Positions 1-8,807 of a stretch of 44,705 nt of DNA are shown piece by piece. The stretch is from a bacterium (GTDB taxonomy: Bacteria; Actinomycetota; Acidimicrobiia; Acidimicrobiales; Bin134): contig JAPOVT010000024.1 in the NCBI GenBank assembly GCA_026708015.1, positions 1 through 44,705 of the forward strand. Reading direction: 5' to 3'. The first letter of the stretch is position 1. The number at the start of each line of letters is the position of its first letter. The translations under genes were made by a program, and so were the position numbers. The notes under the pieces were generated by a model. That model saw only the letters and a list, made by a program, of their open reading frames with translations, was not told the DNA's origin and ran no database searches.

Positions 1-2
1 AG

Positions 3-3000
3 ACCGCCACCGCGCGCATCTGGAACACCGCGGCGGGGAAACTGCCGGCCGCGGCGGGCAAGGACACCGCCACCTACACGATCGAAGACGACGACGTCTC
101 CATCGCGGGCTTCGCCGAGCCCGCCACCCCCGCAACAGAGGGCGCCACCGCGCAGGTGACGGTGTCGCTGTCGGGGTCGGCGCCGCAGGCGTTCGCGTTG
201 GAGTTCGCCCTGTCGGGCACAGCGGAGCCGTTCGGCGACTACTGGGCCCCGTCCGCCCGCGGCCTGGTCGCCAAGGGGCGGGTGCAGGTGCCCGCGGGAG
301 CGACGTCGGCGCCCATCGCGGTGACCGTGTCCGACGACGCCGAGCCCGAAGGCGCCGAGACCGCCGTTTTGACCCTGATCGACCCCGGCGTCGACGGTGT
401 CGACCTCGACCCCGACGCCTTGTCGCACACCCTCACCATCGCGGCCTCCGACGGCGACGGCCCCGCCGGCGACGCGGTGCAGGCGGGCTGGGACTACGAC
501 AGCCTGGAGGGCGGCCGCCGCACCGCGTGGCTGGAGTCGTCGGAGCTGGTTCTGCCGATCTCGGTGTCGCCGGCGGCGAAGGCCGATTTCCGGGTGGCTG
601 TCACCCTGGAGCCTGAGGCGGCGGCGGGGCTGTGGGCGCCGACGCTGGGCCCCGGCGGCGACATCTACGAGGCCCGCCACACCGCGGTGGTGAAGGCGGG
701 GGAGACGTCGGCGAAGATCTCGGTGCCGATGATCGACAACAACATCGTGGAGGACGACTGGACGTGGGTCGCGGATCTGGAGGTATCCGGCGCCGCGTTG
801 GGGGCGGAGGCGGTGTCGGCGCGCCGGGAGTTGGAGGTGGTGGTCCGCGACGACGATCAGGCCGAGGTGCTGTTCGAGCGGCGGGGCGGCCCGGCGGGGA
901 ACATCTGGGTGGTGCTGTCGCGTCCGGTTCGGTTCGATTTGAATGTGCGGGTGTTGACCCGCGGCGGTTTGGCGTCGCCGGATGTGGATTTCGGCGCGTA
1001 TCGCACCGAGACGGGCGGGTTGTTGACCGCGGTGGACACCGGGGTCACCAGCCTCGCCGATATCCGGTTTGTGCATGTGGGGGTGGCGGCGTCGGATCGG
1101 CCGGCGTGGCTGTTCAGCGGCCATCCGTGCATTGTGGGCACGTCTTTGTCGGGTCCGCCGCCGGCTGATCCGCCGGCGTGCGGCGATTATCGGCTGCACG
1201 AGCATCACCGGGTGGACATCTCGAGGCCGCGGGGGGTGGTGCCGACGGTGCGGCTCGCTCCCGCTCCCGCAGAGGTGCCCGCCGATTGGGCGCTGGTCCC
1301 GTCGGGGCTCAGCGTGGGGGACCGGTTCCGCCTGCTGTTCCTCACCTCCACCAAGCATCCGGCCTCGTCGGCTGACATCGGCGACTACAACGCCCTGGTG
1401 CAGGCCGCCGCCGCGGCCGGGGGCCATCAGGCCATCCGCGGCCACTCCGAGGGGTTCCGCGTCGTCGGCTCCACCGCGGCGGTGGACGCCCGCGACAACG
1501 CTCTGCTGGGCGGCCCGGGCGCGCCGGTCTACTGGCTCGGCGGCGCGAAGGCCGCCGACGGCAGCGCGGATTTCTGCGACGGGTCGTGGGACAGCCGCGC
1601 GGCGCGCGACGAGTCGGGGGCGGCGGTGGCGCTGGTCGACGAGGAGACGTTCATCGCCAACGGGATATGGACGGGCACCGGCCATGACTGCACCGCCCGG
1701 GCGGGCCACGAGCTGGGCTCGGCGCGCCCGCAGATGGCGTCGGCGGAGGTGGTGTCGGGCTCGGCCCATGGGCCGCTGCGGGTCGCCCATCCCAACGCCG
1801 TCAACCAGCCCAACACGCACTCCCGCCGCCTGTACGCGGTGTCGGAGACGTTCGAGGTGGCCGCCGCGGGCGGCGGGGTGACCGAGCCGGTGGAAAACCC
1901 CGACGGCACCTGGACGGTGCCCGCGGACTGGGCGCTGAGGCCTTCGGGGGTTGGGGGAGGGCAGCCGTTCCGGCTGCTGTTCCGCACCAGCAGCAGAGGC
2001 GACGCCACCGCGACGGACATCGCGGTCTACGACCAGCGGGTGCGCGACGCGATCGCGGGCGGGTCGCTGGACGCCATGAAGGCGCTGGGGTCGGGCTTCA
2101 AGGCGGTCGGGTCCACCCAGAGCGTGGACGCCCGCGACCACCTGGGGATGCGCGACGGGCCGGCGTGGCGGTTGGGCGTGCCGGTGTACTGGATGGACGA
2201 CGGGGGCGACGGCAAGGTCGTCGCCTATGACTACGCGGACTTTTGCACGATGAACGCGGGAAGCTCGGGCAGCCCGGAGCTGTGGTGGCGCAACGACCTT
2301 CTGGCCGACCAGCGCGACGAAAACGGCCAGGCGTTCAGCGGCGACAACAACTGGCCGTGGACCGGCACCGCCAGCGACTGCACGAAGCGGGCGAACCGGT
2401 GGCTCGGCCACACATCGGACGTGGAGGTCGGCGCGCACCGCGACGGGCGCACCTGGGGGCCGCTGTCCAACGGCCGCCAGGCCCCCAGCGAGAGCAATTC
2501 GCTGTACGGGATGTCGCCGGTGATCACCGCGGAGGCCGACCCCGGAACCGAGGGCGACGTCCTGGCCTGGGAGCTCACCGCGGACCCCAAGCCCGCCGTG
2601 CCCCTGGTCGCGACGGTGGAGGTGTCCCAGGACGGCAACTGGGTCGCGCCGGGGCATCTGGGCTGGCGCCATGTCGTGATCGGCCCGTCCGGACGCGCGG
2701 TGTTCACGGTTCCGACCGTCGACGACGCCACCGACGAGCCCGACGGGGCGGTCACCCTGAGCTTGGCCCCCCAGTACGGCCCCGGCGGGTTCCGCATCGG
2801 CCGCCCCGGCGGCGCCTCCCAGCCGGTCGCCGACAACGACCCCGCGGGCAGCGGCGGCCAGGACACCATCGCGGCCGTCCCGGAGGTGTCGGTCGTCGCG
2901 TCCGCGGGCGGCACAGAAGGCGCCGACGTGCAGTTCATGGTCGCCGCCAGCCCCGCGCCCACAGCCCCGCTGGCGGTCACCGTCACCGTCACACAGGACG

Positions 3001-6000
3001 GCGACTGGCTCGCCCCAGGCGAGGCCGGGCAGCGCACCGTCACCATCGGCACAACAGGCACAGCGACGGTGCGGCTCGCGACGGTCGACGACAGCGCCGA
3101 CGAGCCCAACGGGTCCGTCACGCTCACGATCCAGGCAGGCTCGGGGTACACGCTCGGAACCCCCGCCGCCGAGAAGGCGGCCGTCCACGACGACGACGAC
3201 CCCCCAGCCCAACAACAGCAACAGCAGGCCCCGGCGGTGGACACCTCTGAGGCCGAGGCGCTCATCGACGCGATGATCGCCCGCCACCGCGACGTCACCG
3301 GCAACCAGGGCGCGCTCGCCAACTGGCAGAAAGCCCAAAAGACGATACGGGGCGAGCCGGGCGGGTTCACCGTCGCCGAGCTCGAGGCCCACACCGCCGC
3401 CGTCGAGCCCGGCGAGCCTCGAAACCGGTGGAACAAGATCCTCGCCGCCGCGAAGCAACTCGCCGCCGCCCAGCAGCAGCAGCAGGGCAGCTCGGACGAC
3501 GCGGCGCTGCCCGAGATCCGCATCGGCCACAGCAGCAGCCCCATAGCCGAGGGCGGCGACGCCGGGTTCGTCATCACCGCGGTGCCCGCCCCCGCCGAGC
3601 CCCTCACGGTCGCCGTCACCGTCGCCGGCGGCAGGGCGGCATCAGGCCACACCGGGCAGCGCGCGATCACTGTCCCCGCGTCGGGCATCGCCGGCATCAC
3701 CGTCGCCACCGCCGACGACCAGGCCCGCACCCCCGCGGGCGACATCACCGCCACCGTGAACACCGGCGCCGGCTACACCGTGTCCGCCACACGCGGCACA
3801 GCGGCCGTCGCCGTCCAAGACGACGACCCCGCCCCCAAGAAGGCCCCGCCGCCGGCGGTGCCCGAGATCAGCGTCACCGCGGGCGCGGGCATCACCGAGG
3901 GCCAGAGCGCGTCGTTCACGATCACCGCCAGCCCCGCGCCCAAAACACCGCTGACCGTCACCGTCGCCGTGGCCCAGACCGGCGACTGGGGCGCGGCGAC
4001 GGGAACGGCGACAGTTGTGATCCCCACGACAGGCTCGGCCGCCCACACCGTGGCCACCGCCGGCGACGAGGTCGACGAGGCCGACGGATCGGTCACCGTG
4101 GCGGTGAGCGCGGGCACGGGCTACACCGTGTCCGCCGCCAAGGGCGCGGCGTCAGTGGACGTCTCAGACGACGACGACCCGGCTCCCGCCGCTGCGCCCG
4201 AGATCGCAGTCGCCGCCGGCCCCGCGATCGCAGAGGGCCAGAGCGCGGTGTTCACCGTCACCGCCACACCCGCCCCCGAAGCACCGTTGACGGTGTCGGT
4301 GGCGGTCATCCAAAGCGGCGACCTCGGCGCCGCGGCCGGCCCGGCGACGGTCGTCATCCCCACGACAGGCTCGGCCGCCCACACCGTGGCCACCGCCGGG
4401 GACAGCACCGACGAGCCCGACGGGTCGATCACCCTCACCCTGAGGGCGGGCAGCGGCTATGCCGTGTCGCCGGGCAGGCCCGCGGCCACCGTCGCCGTCT
4501 CCGACGACGACCCCCCGCCGCCCCCGCCCAAGCCGACCTGCCGCACATCGGACGCGGCCCTGCTGGCCGAGGTTTTGGCCAAGGCCGGCGACCCGTGGAA
4601 CGGGGCCCGCCCCGACCTGGTCGACACGTTCGGGCGGGCCCATGCCACCATGCTGGGCGCCGACACCTACACCACAGCCGACCTCAAAGCGAGGCCGGAC
4701 CGCCAGACGCCGAACTGGCAGGGCGCCGGGCCCAACGCGCTGTGGCAGGACATCTACGCCGAGCTCGACCGCCTCCAAGCCTGCCGCGCCAAAACCCCGC
4801 AGACCCCGCCGCCGCCCGCCGTCGTGCCGCAGGTCAGCGTCACCGCCGGGCCGGCCATCGCAGAGGGCCAGACCGCGGCGTTCACCATTACCGCCAGCCC
4901 GCCGCCGCCCGCGCCGCTGAGCGTCGTGGTCACCGTCACCCAGGCCGGCGACTACGGCGCCGCCCTCGGCGCGCAAACCGTGGTGATCCCCACCGGCGGA
5001 ACCACCGCGTTCAGCGTGGCCACCGCCGGCGACGGCGCCGACGAGCCCGACGGCTCGGTCACGCTCACGCTCAACGCCGGCAGCGGCTACACCGTGTCCG
5101 CGACCAGCGGGTCGGCCGCCGTCGCCGTTGCCGACGACGACCCCCCGCCCCAAGATCCCGACACGCCCGACACTGATCCCCAAGACGACCCCGACACCCC
5201 CGACACTGATCCCCAAGACGACCCCCCGCCCCCGCCGCCCGTCCCCGATCCCGTGATCAGTGTGACAGCCGGCCCCGGTATCGCAGAGGGCCAGAGCGCG
5301 GCGTTCACCGTCACCGCCGCCCCCGCGCCGAAGGCGCCGCTGACCGTCACCGTTACCGTCACCCAGACCGGCGACTACGGCACCGCCACCGGCACCCGCA
5401 CCGTCGTGATCCCCACCGGCGGAACCAAGACCGTCGCCGTGGCCACCGCCGGCGACAACACCGACGAGGCCGATGGCACGGTCACCCTCACCGTCGACGC
5501 CGGCAGCGGCTACACCGTGTCCACCGCGCACGGCGCGGCCACCGTGGCCGTCGCCGACGACGACGTTCCCCAGATCAGCGTCGCCGCCGGGCCGGGCATC
5601 ACCGAGGGCGCCTCAGCGGTGTTCACCGTCACCGCCACCCCTGCCCCGGCCGGCCCGCTGACCGTCACCGTCACCGTCACCCAGACCGGCGACTACGGCG
5701 TTGTCACCGGCGCCCGCACCGTTGTCGTCCCAACCAGCGGCGCTGCGAAACTCGCCGTCGCCACAACCGGCGACAACACCGACGAAACCGACGGCACGGT
5801 CACCCTCACCGCCGGCACCGGAACCGGCTACACCGTCTCCACAACCCAGAACACCGCAACCGTGGCCGTCGCCGACGACGACAACCCACCCCCGCCCCCC
5901 GCGGGCCGGCAGATCAAAATCGCCGATGCCGCCGCCGCCGAGGGCGGCAGGCTGCGGTTCGCCGTCACCCTCACCGAGACGTTCTGGCGCACCATCACCG

Positions 6001-6236
6001 TCGACTACCAGATCACCGGCATAACCGCCCAACAGGGAACCGACTGGCACATCCCCCGCGCCACCGGCACAGTCAGCTTCCGGGGCGGCCAGACCTACCA
6101 GGAGATCAGCGTCCTCGCCCTGCCCGACAACCGCGCCGAGGGCGACGAAACCCTCCAAGTCACCCTCACCAACCCCCGAGGCCCCGCCACCCTCGCCAAC
6201 GCCACCGCCACCGGCACCATCAAAGACACCAACTGA
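3..6236 (+). CDS. Giant Calx-beta repeat surface/secreted protein, 5' partial
   Basis: The frame is open from base 3 and ends at TGA 6234-6236, so at least 2077 residues are present and the N-terminus lies outside the window. GTG 156 is internal. Visible in order are Calx-beta-type beta-sandwich units, many ending in DDD or DDDD (to about 860). Next come two copies of a domain beginning ADWAL.PSG (1278-1870 and 1917-2520), then about nine more Calx-beta units (2530-6234). Two small helical inserts interrupt the array (about 3238-3470 and 4536-4790). Pro-rich and poly-Gln linkers separate units. The Asp-rich turns suggest Ca2+ binding and the architecture suggests an extracellular adhesin or matrix protein; both are inferred. 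No sorting motif or C-terminal membrane segment is visible; the protein ends GTIKDTN. Residues 40-420 closely match the end of the gene at 40504. Confidence 0.85.
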   Translation, partial: TATARIWNTAAGKLPAAAGKDTATYTIEDDDVSIAGFAEPATPATEGATAQVTVSLSGSAPQAFALEFALSGTAEPFGDYWAPSARGLVAKGRVQVPAGATSAPIAVTVSDDAEPEGAETAVLTLIDPGVDGVDLDPDALSHTLTIAASDGDGPAGDAVQAGWDYDSLEGGRRTAWLESSELVLPISVSPAAKADFRVAVTLEPEAAAGLWAPTLGPGGDIYEARHTAVVKAGETSAKISVPMIDNNIVEDDWTWVADLEVSGAALGAEAVSARRELEVVVRDDDQAEVLFERRGGPAGNIWVVLSRPVRFDLNVRVLTRGGLASPDVDFGAYRTETGGLLTAVDTGVTSLADIRFVHVGVAASDRPAWLFSGHPCIVGTSLSGPPPADPPACGDYRLHEHHRVDISRPRGVVPTVRLAPAPAEVPADWALVPSGLSVGDRFRLLFLTSTKHPASSADIGDYNALVQAAAAAGGHQAIRGHSEGFRVVGSTAAVDARDNALLGGPGAPVYWLGGAKAADGSADFCDGSWDSRAARDESGAAVALVDEETFIANGIWTGTGHDCTARAGHELGSARPQMASAEVVSGSAHGPLRVAHPNAVNQPNTHSRRLYAVSETFEVAAAGGGVTEPVENPDGTWTVPADWALRPSGVGGGQPFRLLFRTSSRGDATATDIAVYDQRVRDAIAGGSLDAMKALGSGFKAVGSTQSVDARDHLGMRDGPAWRLGVPVYWMDDGGDGKVVAYDYADFCTMNAGSSGSPELWWRNDLLADQRDENGQAFSGDNNWPWTGTASDCTKRANRWLGHTSDVEVGAHRDGRTWGPLSNGRQAPSESNSLYGMSPVITAEADPGTEGDVLAWELTADPKPAVPLVATVEVSQDGNWVAPGHLGWRHVVIGPSGRAVFTVPTVDDATDEPDGAVTLSLAPQYGPGGFRIGRPGGASQPVADNDPAGSGGQDTIAAVPEVSVVASAGGTEGADVQFMVAASPAPTAPLAVTVTVTQDGDWLAPGEAGQRTVTIGTTGTATVRLATVDDSADEPNGSVTLTIQAGSGYTLGTPAAEKAAVHDDDDPPAQQQQQQAPAVDTSEAEALIDAMIARHRDVTGNQGALANWQKAQKTIRGEPGGFTVAELEAHTAAVEPGEPRNRWNKILAAAKQLAAAQQQQQGSSDDAALPEIRIGHSSSPIAEGGDAGFVITAVPAPAEPLTVAVTVAGGRAASGHTGQRAITVPASGIAGITVATADDQARTPAGDITATVNTGAGYTVSATRGTAAVAVQDDDPAPKKAPPPAVPEISVTAGAGITEGQSASFTITASPAPKTPLTVTVAVAQTGDWGAATGTATVVIPTTGSAAHTVATAGDEVDEADGSVTVAVSAGTGYTVSAAKGAASVDVSDDDDPAPAAAPEIAVAAGPAIAEGQSAVFTVTATPAPEAPLTVSVAVIQSGDLGAAAGPATVVIPTTGSAAHTVATAGDSTDEPDGSITLTLRAGSGYAVSPGRPAATVAVSDDDPPPPPPKPTCRTSDAALLAEVLAKAGDPWNGARPDLVDTFGRAHATMLGADTYTTADLKARPDRQTPNWQGAGPNALWQDIYAELDRLQACRAKTPQTPPPPAVVPQVSVTAGPAIAEGQTAAFTITASPPPPAPLSVVVTVTQAGDYGAALGAQTVVIPTGGTTAFSVATAGDGADEPDGSVTLTLNAGSGYTVSATSGSAAVAVADDDPPPQDPDTPDTDPQDDPDTPDTDPQDDPPPPPPVPDPVISVTAGPGIAEGQSAAFTVTAAPAPKAPLTVTVTVTQTGDYGTATGTRTVVIPTGGTKTVAVATAGDNTDEADGTVTLTVDAGSGYTVSTAHGAATVAVADDDVPQISVAAGPGITEGASAVFTVTATPAPAGPLTVTVTVTQTGDYGVVTGARTVVVPTSGAAKLAVATTGDNTDETDGTVTLTAGTGTGYTVSTTQNTATVAVADDDNPPPPPAGRQIKIADAAAAEGGRLRFAVTLTETFWRTITVDYQITGITAQQGTDWHIPRATGTVSFRGGQTYQEISVLALPDNRAEGDETLQVTLTNPRGPATLANATATGTIKDTN
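3861..5885 (+). repeat. Tandem Calx-beta coding repeats of about 320 bp
   Basis: At least five closely related units start near 3861, 4198, 4828, 5250 and 5569. Each encodes a pattern like VTAGPxIxEGQSAxFTVTA, then PLTVTVxVTQTGDYG, then ATAGDxxDExDGSVTLT, and ends SGYTVS..DDD. A helical insert and linkers break the array. The DNA similarity between units suggests expansion by unequal exchange, and could mislead short-read assembly. Confidence 0.85.
5160..5225 (+). repeat. 33-bp direct repeat, two copies, in a linker
   Basis: Units 5160-5192 and 5193-5225 differ by one base and encode DTPDTDPQDDP twice. They form an acidic, proline-rich linker between two Calx-beta units and run into a proline stretch. 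In-frame 33-bp units allow length change without frameshift. Confidence 0.9.
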
Positions 6237-6282
6237 GCCCCGCACAAACCAGAACCACGGGGGGAAGCTCTGGACACACCGC

Positions 6283-6288
6283 TAGGAT
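6283..6288 (+). promoter_or_regulatory. Candidate -10 element for hemL, leaderless
   Basis: TAGGAT fits the actinobacterial TANNNT -10 pattern and ends six bases before the hemL ATG, so transcription would begin at or beside the start codon. No clear -35 or Shine-Dalgarno sequence is seen. Confidence 0.4.
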
Positions 6289-6294
6289 CGCTGG

Positions 6295-7563
6295 ATGACC
6301 ACTAATCAGGGGTTGTTTGAGCGGGCCCAGCAGGTGATTCCTGGGGGGGTCAACTCGCCGGTGCGCTCGTTCCGGTCGGTGGGGGGCACGCCGTACTTTG
6401 TGGCTCGGGCCGAGGGCCCCTACGTGTGGGACGTGGAGGGGCGCTGCTACATCGACTATGTGCAGAGCTACGGCCCCGGCATTCTGGGCCATGCCCATCC
6501 TGCGGTCACTGAGGCAGTGGTTGAGGCCGCCGCCGACGGCACCAGCTACGGAGCACCCACCGAGCGCGAGGTGCTGCTGGCCGAGACGCTGTGCAACCGG
6601 GTGCCTGGCATGGACTGGACCCGGCTCACCTCCAGCGGCACCGAGGCGGCCATGGCCGCCATACGCCTGGCCCGGGGGGCCACCAGCCGTACCAAGATCA
6701 TCAAGTTCGCTGGCTGCTACCACGGCCACAGCGACGGGCTGCTGGCCGCGGGGGGCAGCGGGGTGGCCAATCAGGGCCTGGCCGATTCGGCCGGCGTCAC
6801 CCCCGGAGCGGTAGCCGACACCGTGGTGGCCCCTTACAACCAGATTCCCGCGGTGGACGTCGAGGTGGCCGCAGTGGTGGTGGAACCGGTGGCGGCCAAC
6901 ATGGGAGTGGTGGCACCGATTCCCAGTTTTTTGGAGGGGCTGCGAGCCGCCTGCGACGAGGCCGGTGCCCTGCTGGTGTTCGACGAGGTCATCACCGGGT
7001 TCCGCCTGGCCCCCGGTGGGGCCACCGAGTGGTTCGGAGTGACCCCCGACCTGTGGTGCTTCGGCAAAGTGGTGGGTGGCGGACTGCCCATCGGCGTGTT
7101 CGGCGGACGGGCCGAACTCAAGGAACACCTGGCCCCGCTAGGCGGCGTGTACCAGGCCGGAACCCTGTCGGGAAACCCGCTGGCCACTGCCGCCGGCTTG
7201 GCCACCTTGGAGCAGCTCACCCCTGATGTCTACCGCAGCCTGACCGACACCGCGGCCCGTCTGGCCGACGGCATGGTGAAGGCGGCTGCGGCGGCTGGTG
7301 TCGCCTGCACCGTGCCCCGGGTGGGATCACTGCTCGGCGTATTCTTCTGTGCCGACGCGCCCTCCGATTTCGACCAGGCCAAAGCTGCCGCGGAAAACGG
7401 CGTGTATCCCCGGGTGTTCCATGCCCTCCTAGAGTCTGGCGTGGCGTTCGCTCCCGGCCCCTACGAGGCCTTGTTTCCCAGCCTGGTCCACACCGACGAT
7501 CACATCGACACCACGGTGGAGGCGTTCGCGTCCGCCTTGAAGCAAGAGCCGACTGCCAGTTAA
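6295..7563 (+). CDS. hemL: Glutamate-1-semialdehyde 2,1-aminomutase
   Basis: This 422-residue protein is a PLP-dependent class-III aminotransferase-fold enzyme. It converts glutamate-1-semialdehyde to 5-aminolevulinate, the C5-route precursor of all tetrapyrroles, in the cytoplasm. Visible marks are the N-terminal QQVIPGGVNSPVRSF, the SSGTEAAMAAIRLAR segment that grips the PLP phosphate, the VFDEVITGFR strand, and the PLP-lysine motif CFGKVVGGGLPIG. Length is normal for the family. The gene converges on the flavoprotein gene at 7560: the two TAA stops share the palindrome TTAA (7560-7563), so no terminator lies between them. Haem demand from the neighbouring cytochrome genes fits the location. 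The start is chosen from full N-terminal similarity and the nearby -10 element. Confidence 0.95.
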   Translation: MTTNQGLFERAQQVIPGGVNSPVRSFRSVGGTPYFVARAEGPYVWDVEGRCYIDYVQSYGPGILGHAHPAVTEAVVEAAADGTSYGAPTEREVLLAETLCNRVPGMDWTRLTSSGTEAAMAAIRLARGATSRTKIIKFAGCYHGHSDGLLAAGGSGVANQGLADSAGVTPGAVADTVVAPYNQIPAVDVEVAAVVVEPVAANMGVVAPIPSFLEGLRAACDEAGALLVFDEVITGFRLAPGGATEWFGVTPDLWCFGKVVGGGLPIGVFGGRAELKEHLAPLGGVYQAGTLSGNPLATAAGLATLEQLTPDVYRSLTDTAARLADGMVKAAAAAGVACTVPRVGSLLGVFFCADAPSDFDQAKAAAENGVYPRVFHALLESGVAFAPGPYEALFPSLVHTDDHIDTTVEAFASALKQEPTAS

Positions 7564-8807
7564 CGCGCTGAGGTTGCCCTGGAGACCCTCGCCGCGGCTT
7601 TGTAGATGTACTCGGCCGGTCCGGGGTCATCGGGGTCCATGAGGTTGGCCATGATCCGCAGGGCCCATTCCATGGCCGGGCGAGACCGCATGCCGATCCG
7701 GGTCAGTTGCCGCAGCAGCGCCGGCTTGCCGATCAGCCGGGCGAATATCCGGGCCACCCGGAAGTAAGCCCCGTAGTTCTCCTCCAGCAGCTCCGGGTAC
7801 CGCCGGATCACCTCCCCGTCGCCGGTGGCGGTGGCCTCGGCCACCAAGTCGGCGGCCATCTTCCCGGTTTCGTAGGCGTAGTCGATGCCCTCGCCGTTGA
7901 AGGGATTCACCGATCCGGCCGCGTCTCCCACCACCAGGTAGTTCTGTCCCACCTTGGGGTACACCGATCCGGCCATGGGCAGACGCCCTCCCACCGGCTC
8001 CATCAGCGGGCGGTCGGGATCGATCTCCCAGTAGGCGGGCAGCGTGGCCGCAAACTCCCGCATCAAGTGCGAAGTGTTCACCGAGGTGTAGTCGCGGAAT
8101 GTGGACAGCAGCCCGACGCCCACATTCACGCAGCCGTCGCCCAGCGGGAAGATCCAGCCGTAGCCGGGCAGCGAATTGCCGTTGCGGTCCCGCATGTCCA
8201 GTGCGCTCTCGATCCATGGGGTGTCGTGCAGCGGGCTCTCGAAATAGGTGCGGATGGCCATGCCCTGGGGATAGGCCCGGTCTCGGGCGGTGCCCAGGGC
8301 CCGGCCGAACCGGGAGTTGGCCCCGTCGGCCACCGCCACATAACGGGCCTGGATCTGACTGGTTTGCCCGGTGGCCTTGTCCACCACCTCCGCTCCGTCG
8401 AGCACCCCGTTGACCAGGAGCGGCTGGGTGGCCTCGGTGGCCAGCATCATTTCGGCACCGGCTGCTATCGCGTGGTCGGCCACCAGCTTGTCGAGCTCCC
8501 GCCGTCGAACCACATAGCCGTAGTCGGGGAACACCGAGTGCTGGGGCCAGGCCAGCTCCATGGTGCGCTTGTGAGCCACCGCCCGCAGCCCTCCATAGCG
8601 GTGGCAGCGGTTGAGCTCATCGCCCAACCCCATGTCGTGCAGCGATTTGACCGCCCGGGGGGTCAGTCCGTCGCCACAGGTCTTGTCGCGGGGGAACTCC
8701 TTGCGCTCCACCACCACCACGTCGAGGCCGTGTCGGGCCGCCCAATAGGCGGTGGCTGCTCCCGCCGGACCGCCGCCGACGACCAGCAGATCGCGACGAG
8801 GCGTCAG
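7560..8807 (-). CDS. Geranylgeranyl/menaquinone reductase family FAD flavoprotein (MenJ-like)
   Basis: About 415 residues with the family hallmarks: an N-terminal FAD dinucleotide-binding motif GGGPAGAATAYW (from about residue 11), then VVVVERKEFPRDKTCGDGLTPRAV split over two motifs, and the FAD-contact segment NYLVVGDAAGSVNPFNGEGI. These enzymes reduce isoprenoid double bonds. In actinomycetes the likely substrate is the menaquinone side chain, which suits the neighbouring menaquinol chain; that is inference. The reading frame has no ATG, GTG or TTG near the required N-terminus. The best start is CTG at 8805-8807, which overlaps the upstream cytochrome c stop as CTGA, mimicking an ATGA coupling. 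Upstream codons in this frame read through the cytochrome gene and look like shadow sequence. The C-terminus ends at the shared TTAA with hemL. Confidence 0.88.
   Translation of the reverse strand: MTPRRDLLVVGGGPAGAATAYWAARHGLDVVVVERKEFPRDKTCGDGLTPRAVKSLHDMGLGDELNRCHRYGGLRAVAHKRTMELAWPQHSVFPDYGYVVRRRELDKLVADHAIAAGAEMMLATEATQPLLVNGVLDGAEVVDKATGQTSQIQARYVAVADGANSRFGRALGTARDRAYPQGMAIRTYFESPLHDTPWIESALDMRDRNGNSLPGYGWIFPLGDGCVNVGVGLLSTFRDYTSVNTSHLMREFAATLPAYWEIDPDRPLMEPVGGRLPMAGSVYPKVGQNYLVVGDAAGSVNPFNGEGIDYAYETGKMAADLVAEATATGDGEVIRRYPELLEENYGAYFRVARIFARLIGKPALLRQLTRIGMRSRPAMEWALRIMANLMDPDDPGPAEYIYKAAARVSRATSAR

Noticed and set aside
2231..3763. Antisense open frame of 510 codons inside the first giant gene
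   Set aside because: Shadow of the Calx-beta frame; low-complexity Ser/Ala/Pro composition and no recognisable motif.
3861..5885. Regular repeats that might be a CRISPR array
   Set aside because: Units are about 320 bp, coding and in frame, with no short identical repeats and unique spacers, and no cas genes.
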